Below, piece after piece: positions 5,935 through 8,803 of a stretch of 8,803 bases of DNA. The notes under the pieces were generated by a model. The model worked only from the letters and a program-made list of their open reading frames with translations, was not told where the DNA came from and ran no database searches. Positions within the stretch are counted from its first letter, which is position 1, and each line of letters opens with the position of its first letter. This DNA comes from CAADGY01 sp900696665 (GTDB lineage: Bacteria > Acidobacteriota > Terriglobia > Bryobacterales > Bryobacteraceae): NCBI GenBank assembly GCA_035063885.1, contig JAPSFM010000161.1, positions 1-8,803 on the forward strand. The letters are read 5' to 3'. The position numbers and the translations under genes are program-made.

Positions 5935-8082
5935 CTACGATCCCGCCGCGGCGCTGAGGGCGGAAGCGTCCCATGCCGCGTTCGCGGTGACGTGTACGTT
6001 GCCGGCGGCCGCGTACACTTTCCTGACGGTTTCTACATCCAGAGTTTTGCCGGCGGCATCGATCGTTCCGGCGAGCGTAAGGCGGCGCGGCACCAGGGAC
6101 GCGGCCAGTTCAGGCAGATCTGTCTGTTTCAGCAAGCCGGGGACAAAAGCGCCGAAGAGGTCCTGCTGGTTGCTCACGGCCGGATTATGGTAATTGCCGC
6201 CGCGATACTCCTCCATCTCCAGGACATTACGGTAAGAAACCAATCCACTTGAGAGGTACGCCGCGTGAATATTGCTATCGAGCGCCGCGGCGAACAGAGC
6301 GGGCGCCGTCAGGTTTCCGCGCGCGGCGAGCACGATTCTATCGGGCGCGCCTGAGCTGGCGCGCAAGGCTCCGGCCGCCGCGAGAATGTCGGTGACGCGC
6401 TGACCCAGCAGCGGCTTGCCGAGAATCATGGAAGACCACGAGTAGTGCTGTTCGGAATGATGTGATGCCGTGTGCCGTGCCGCGCCGCGACTGTATTCGG
6501 GCGTCAGGTCGCCGATACCGCGCACGTCGAGCGCGCAAACCGAATAGCCGTTCGCTGCCAGGGTTTCATAAAGCCCGCCTTCCTGCCATTGCGCGCGGCC
6601 CGCCGGATCGATGAGCAGCAACAGCGCTTTGGCGCGGCCTGTCCTTGGCTGATACAACCACGCCGGCAGAAAAACGTTCGTGGCAGACCGGATCTCAATC
6701 GCCTCGATGTCCGCGCGCCGGAACCTTGTTTTCGCCAGCCGGATAGGTGGGGCTGTTTCCACGTCATCGAGCGACAGCAGGAGTGGAAGATTCGCGGGAG
6801 TTCTTTCGATGTGACGCTTGCGCAGCATCGTCAGTGGCGTCTCACTGCCGAAAGTAAGAACCGTACTGCCCTTGGCGGCGAACAAGACTTCGTCTTTCTC
6901 CGGCGCCACCTCGGGTTCTTCGTTCACCGGCTTTTCGTGCTTGAGCCAGCGCAGAAACCAGTTGTAAATCGCAATGCGCGATCCGTAAGCGAGGTTATGT
7001 GGCAGCGGGGAATCTTCCCACGCAATACGGTCCGCGTGACCCAAGGCGGCGTAGACTCTTTGAAGCTTGGCGAATTCCTCCAAGCCACTCGCGATGTAAT
7101 TGGGCGAGTAAGTGCCCGCGAAATCTTTCGCGCTGGGAACAAACAATAAAGGTTTGGTCGCCATCGGATAAAGCAGGTCCCAGCGATCGAAGCCCAATGG
7201 AGCGGAGCCGGCGAAGTTCTGTTCGGCGTCATCGGTGGCGCCTGGAGGGTTGAAGTTCCGGCACGCGATGTTCTCGGTATTTCCGCAGGCAACGGCGGCT
7301 GCCGCCAGACGGCCGTCAACGGCTGCGAGCAACATCGTATTGGTACCGCCTCCGGATGTCCCCGTGGAGGCCAGCCGCTTGGGATCCACCATAGGGTGCG
7401 ACGCAAGATAGTCAAGGCTGCGCACGGCATCCCAGGCTTGAAGCCGCACGCTCGAATCGCCGATCAGCAGCATCTGCTTGCCCGGCACCGTGTGCTCGTC
7501 GTCCGCCCCTCCGGGAAGACGGCTGCGCGACGGGTTGGGTCCAGGATAGTAGGTGCGCTCGCCCTGTCCCATCGGATCGAAGGCCAGCACCAGGAAGCCC
7601 AGCCGTACAAGCCCCTGGCAGCATCTCTGGTAGGAGTCCCACGCTTTGCCGTTGGAGGCATGGCCCATCTGGAACAACACGCCGGGGAAGGGAGCGCTTG
7701 CAGTGGTGGGGATATAGAGGTTCGCTGAAACGTGGAATCCGGGCTGTGTTTCGTACACGATCTTTTCCACCCGGTAACCCTGACGGTCAAACGACCCTGT
7801 GACGCGTGCATTCAAAGGTGTGCGTTCCGGTTTGCCTCCCGCCAGTTTCCAGAAGGTTTCCGTCACCCATCGTTGGCGCGCGCGGAGCGCCTCCGGCGTT
7901 GTCAGCCGCGCGATCTCCCGGTTGCGCAGGTTGTACGCCCGTGCGGCAAGCGAGCGCAGGTAGTCGGGCAGAATTCGGGAGTAGTCGCGGTAAACCAGCG
8001 GTTCGCGGGATGTTTGTGAGGTGGACGGGCGTGCCGCGGCGAGTGTGGCGGCTGTCCAGGATACGAAGAATCGTCGTGTCAC
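5935..8082 (-). CDS. Tat-exported two-domain alpha/beta hydrolase, acetylxylan-esterase-like
   Basis: The product has 715 residues and starts with GTG. An in-frame TAG lies two codons upstream, so no earlier start is possible. TRRFFV at residues 2-7 followed by a short hydrophobic run is a twin-arginine signal. The first hydrolase domain (about 90-385) resembles acetyl xylan esterase-type enzymes: FPGVLFQMGHASNGK (132-146) for the oxyanion region, nucleophile Ser243 in GTSGGG, a probable acid Asp320 in VPSAKDF, and His362 in LPHNLAYGSR. The second (about 465-700) repeats the fold (AKALLLLIDPAG 484-495; YSVCALDVRGIGD 513-525), but its nucleophile elbow reads AARGNLTAP (586-594) with no serine. 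The second half is therefore probably non-catalytic, perhaps substrate binding or structural. Likely role: removing ester groups from extracellular polysaccharide. Its stop lies 3 bases from that of the convergent ligase. Substrate uncertain. Confidence 0.8.
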   Translation of the reverse strand: MTRRFFVSWTAATLAAARPSTSQTSREPLVYRDYSRILPDYLRSLAARAYNLRNREIARLTTPEALRARQRWVTETFWKLAGGKPERTPLNARVTGSFDRQGYRVEKIVYETQPGFHVSANLYIPTTASAPFPGVLFQMGHASNGKAWDSYQRCCQGLVRLGFLVLAFDPMGQGERTYYPGPNPSRSRLPGGADDEHTVPGKQMLLIGDSSVRLQAWDAVRSLDYLASHPMVDPKRLASTGTSGGGTNTMLLAAVDGRLAAAAVACGNTENIACRNFNPPGATDDAEQNFAGSAPLGFDRWDLLYPMATKPLLFVPSAKDFAGTYSPNYIASGLEEFAKLQRVYAALGHADRIAWEDSPLPHNLAYGSRIAIYNWFLRWLKHEKPVNEEPEVAPEKDEVLFAAKGSTVLTFGSETPLTMLRKRHIERTPANLPLLLSLDDVETAPPIRLAKTRFRRADIEAIEIRSATNVFLPAWLYQPRTGRAKALLLLIDPAGRAQWQEGGLYETLAANGYSVCALDVRGIGDLTPEYSRGAARHTASHHSEQHYSWSSMILGKPLLGQRVTDILAAAGALRASSGAPDRIVLAARGNLTAPALFAAALDSNIHAAYLSSGLVSYRNVLEMEEYRGGNYHNPAVSNQQDLFGAFVPGLLKQTDLPELAASLVPRRLTLAGTIDAAGKTLDVETVRKVYAAAGNVHVTANAAWDASALSAAAGS

Positions 8083-8096
8083 TCTCTATCGACGAT
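8070..8096 (-). promoter_or_regulatory. Inverted repeat enclosing the hydrolase GTG start
   Basis: ATCGTCG (8070-8076) and CGACGAT (8090-8096) are perfect 7-base inverted copies separated by 13 bases. In the hydrolase mRNA the loop would contain the purine-rich AGAGA and the GTG start codon, so the hairpin could affect initiation. It could also be a protein-binding dyad or chance. Confidence 0.3.
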
Positions 8097-8170
8097 ACAA
8101 CGTTATGTGCCCGAAAAATCTGGTGCGTCGGGTATCATACTTATAAGGGCTATTTTCCTCTATACCTGCA
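8083..8170. promoter_or_regulatory. Divergent promoter region between hydrolase and kgd
   Basis: This 88-base gap is richer in A and T than the genes around it. A minus-strand TATGAT (plus ATCATA, 8134-8139; 5 of 6 with the -10 consensus) could serve the hydrolase. TATAAG (8142-8147) on the plus strand could serve kgd with a leader of about 17 bases. No good -35 box was seen for either, and no Shine-Dalgarno at normal spacing precedes kgd (AAGGG at 8145-8149 is 21 bases away). Confidence 0.35.
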
Positions 8171-8803
8171 ATGGCGCAAGCTACAGATCCAAAAATAGAC
8201 ATCAACAGTTGGCTCGAAGATGAGCTCTATCAGCAGTATTTGCATGACCGGAAGACCGTCGACGACAGTTGGAAGCATATCTTCGAAGAGGGCAACAGTT
8301 CCGGCACTTCTTCCACGGTTCCACAGCGGCAGATAGAAGCCAAATCCCCGGAAACACGCGCGCTGGCGGTCCCTCAGCTCGCCATTGAAACCGGGCCGGC
8401 CGAACAGTTGGCGCTCCTGCGCGGGCCCTCCGGCCGCATCGTGGAGAACATGGAGGCGAGCCTCTCCATTCCGGTTGCGACCTCGCAGCGTACCATCCCG
8501 GTCAAAGTCATCGACGAAAACCGCCGCATCATCAATGAGCATAGGACGCTGCTCGGTAACAGCAAGATCTCCTACACCCACCTTACCGGTTGGGCGGTTG
8601 TACAGGCTCTGAAGTCGTATCCGAACGTCAACAACGCCTTCATCCGGAAGCAGGGCGAGCCATTCCGTTGGGTGCGCAATCAGATCAACATCGGCATTGC
8701 CGTGGATGTGACGGGAAAAGACGGCAACCGGTCCCTCATGGTGCCGAATATCAAAGATGCCGATGGGATGAATTTTCAACAGTTCCTTACGGCGTTCGAC
8801 GAC
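8171..8803 (+). CDS. kgd: Multifunctional 2-oxoglutarate decarboxylase/dehydrogenase (Kgd/SucA type), 3' truncated
   Basis: The frame is open for 211 codons to the window edge. ATG at 8171 is the only usable start after an in-frame TAA at 8144. Residues 12-40 (NSWLEDELYQQYL, then DDSWKHIFEE) are the E1 N-terminal segment that in 2-oxoglutarate dehydrogenases binds partner subunits. A low-complexity linker (about 41-78) follows. From about 79 a dihydrolipoyl succinyltransferase-like E2 domain begins: LLRGPSGRIVENMEASLSIP (82-101), TSQRTIPVKVID, KISYTHLTGWAVVQALKSYP (132-151), and NIGIAVDVTGKDGNRSLMVP (173-192). This order, an E2 catalytic domain without a lipoyl domain placed before E1, is that of mycobacterial Kgd, a TCA-cycle enzyme converting 2-oxoglutarate to succinyl-CoA or succinic semialdehyde. 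The thiamine-binding E1 part lies outside the window. Family assignment is firm. Confidence 0.92.
   Translation, partial: MAQATDPKIDINSWLEDELYQQYLHDRKTVDDSWKHIFEEGNSSGTSSTVPQRQIEAKSPETRALAVPQLAIETGPAEQLALLRGPSGRIVENMEASLSIPVATSQRTIPVKVIDENRRIINEHRTLLGNSKISYTHLTGWAVVQALKSYPNVNNAFIRKQGEPFRWVRNQINIGIAVDVTGKDGNRSLMVPNIKDADGMNFQQFLTAFDD

Noticed and set aside
5648..6193. 181-codon plus-strand frame spanning the end of the ligase and the end of the hydrolase
   Set aside because: It overlaps two well-supported genes in other frames and its product has no recognisable features.
8150..8779. 209-codon open frame on the minus strand
   Set aside because: It lies opposite kgd, whose protein matches a known family throughout; the antisense frame shows no recognisable domain.
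1..8803. CRISPR arrays, tRNA/rRNA genes, transposases, long direct repeats
   Set aside because: None was seen on reading either strand; intergenic space totals only about 240 bases and is accounted for above.

Overview
The window looks like chromosomal DNA of a moderately GC-rich, soil-type Gram-negative bacterium. The most likely group is Acidobacteriota of the Solibacter/Bryobacter kind. This is an inference from gene content: Tat-exported carbohydrate-active enzymes, a two-domain acetylxylan-esterase-like hydrolase, and a multifunctional Kgd-type 2-oxoglutarate enzyme outside an obviously actinobacterial setting. No sequence search could be run.

There are six genes and almost no empty DNA. 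Positions 1-2133 (+) hold a 5'-truncated, Tat-exported, glycosidase-like protein. Positions 2181-4261 (-) hold a two-gene operon: an LpxD-like hexapeptide-repeat acyltransferase, overlapping by 4 bases (ATGA) with a GT4-like glycosyltransferase. Across a 104-base divergent gap, positions 4366-5931 (+) hold an acyl-CoA ligase of the oxalyl-CoA synthetase/AAE3-like type. Positions 5935-8082 (-) hold a Tat-exported two-domain alpha/beta hydrolase whose end lies 3 bases from the end of the ligase. Positions 8171-8803 (+) hold the start of kgd, which runs off the right edge.

The centre of the window is the most interesting part. An acid-activating ligase is transcribed away from a sugar N-acyltransferase coupled to a glycosyltransferase. 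Together these could activate a carboxylic acid, attach it to an aminosugar nucleotide and transfer the product to a surface glycan or lipid. This is a hypothesis from family membership and layout; the usual lipid A neighbours (lpxA, lpxB, fabZ) are not in the window. The two flanking exported enzymes fit extracellular polysaccharide breakdown, and kgd is central carbon metabolism with no evident link to the rest. No tRNA, rRNA, CRISPR array or mobile element was seen.
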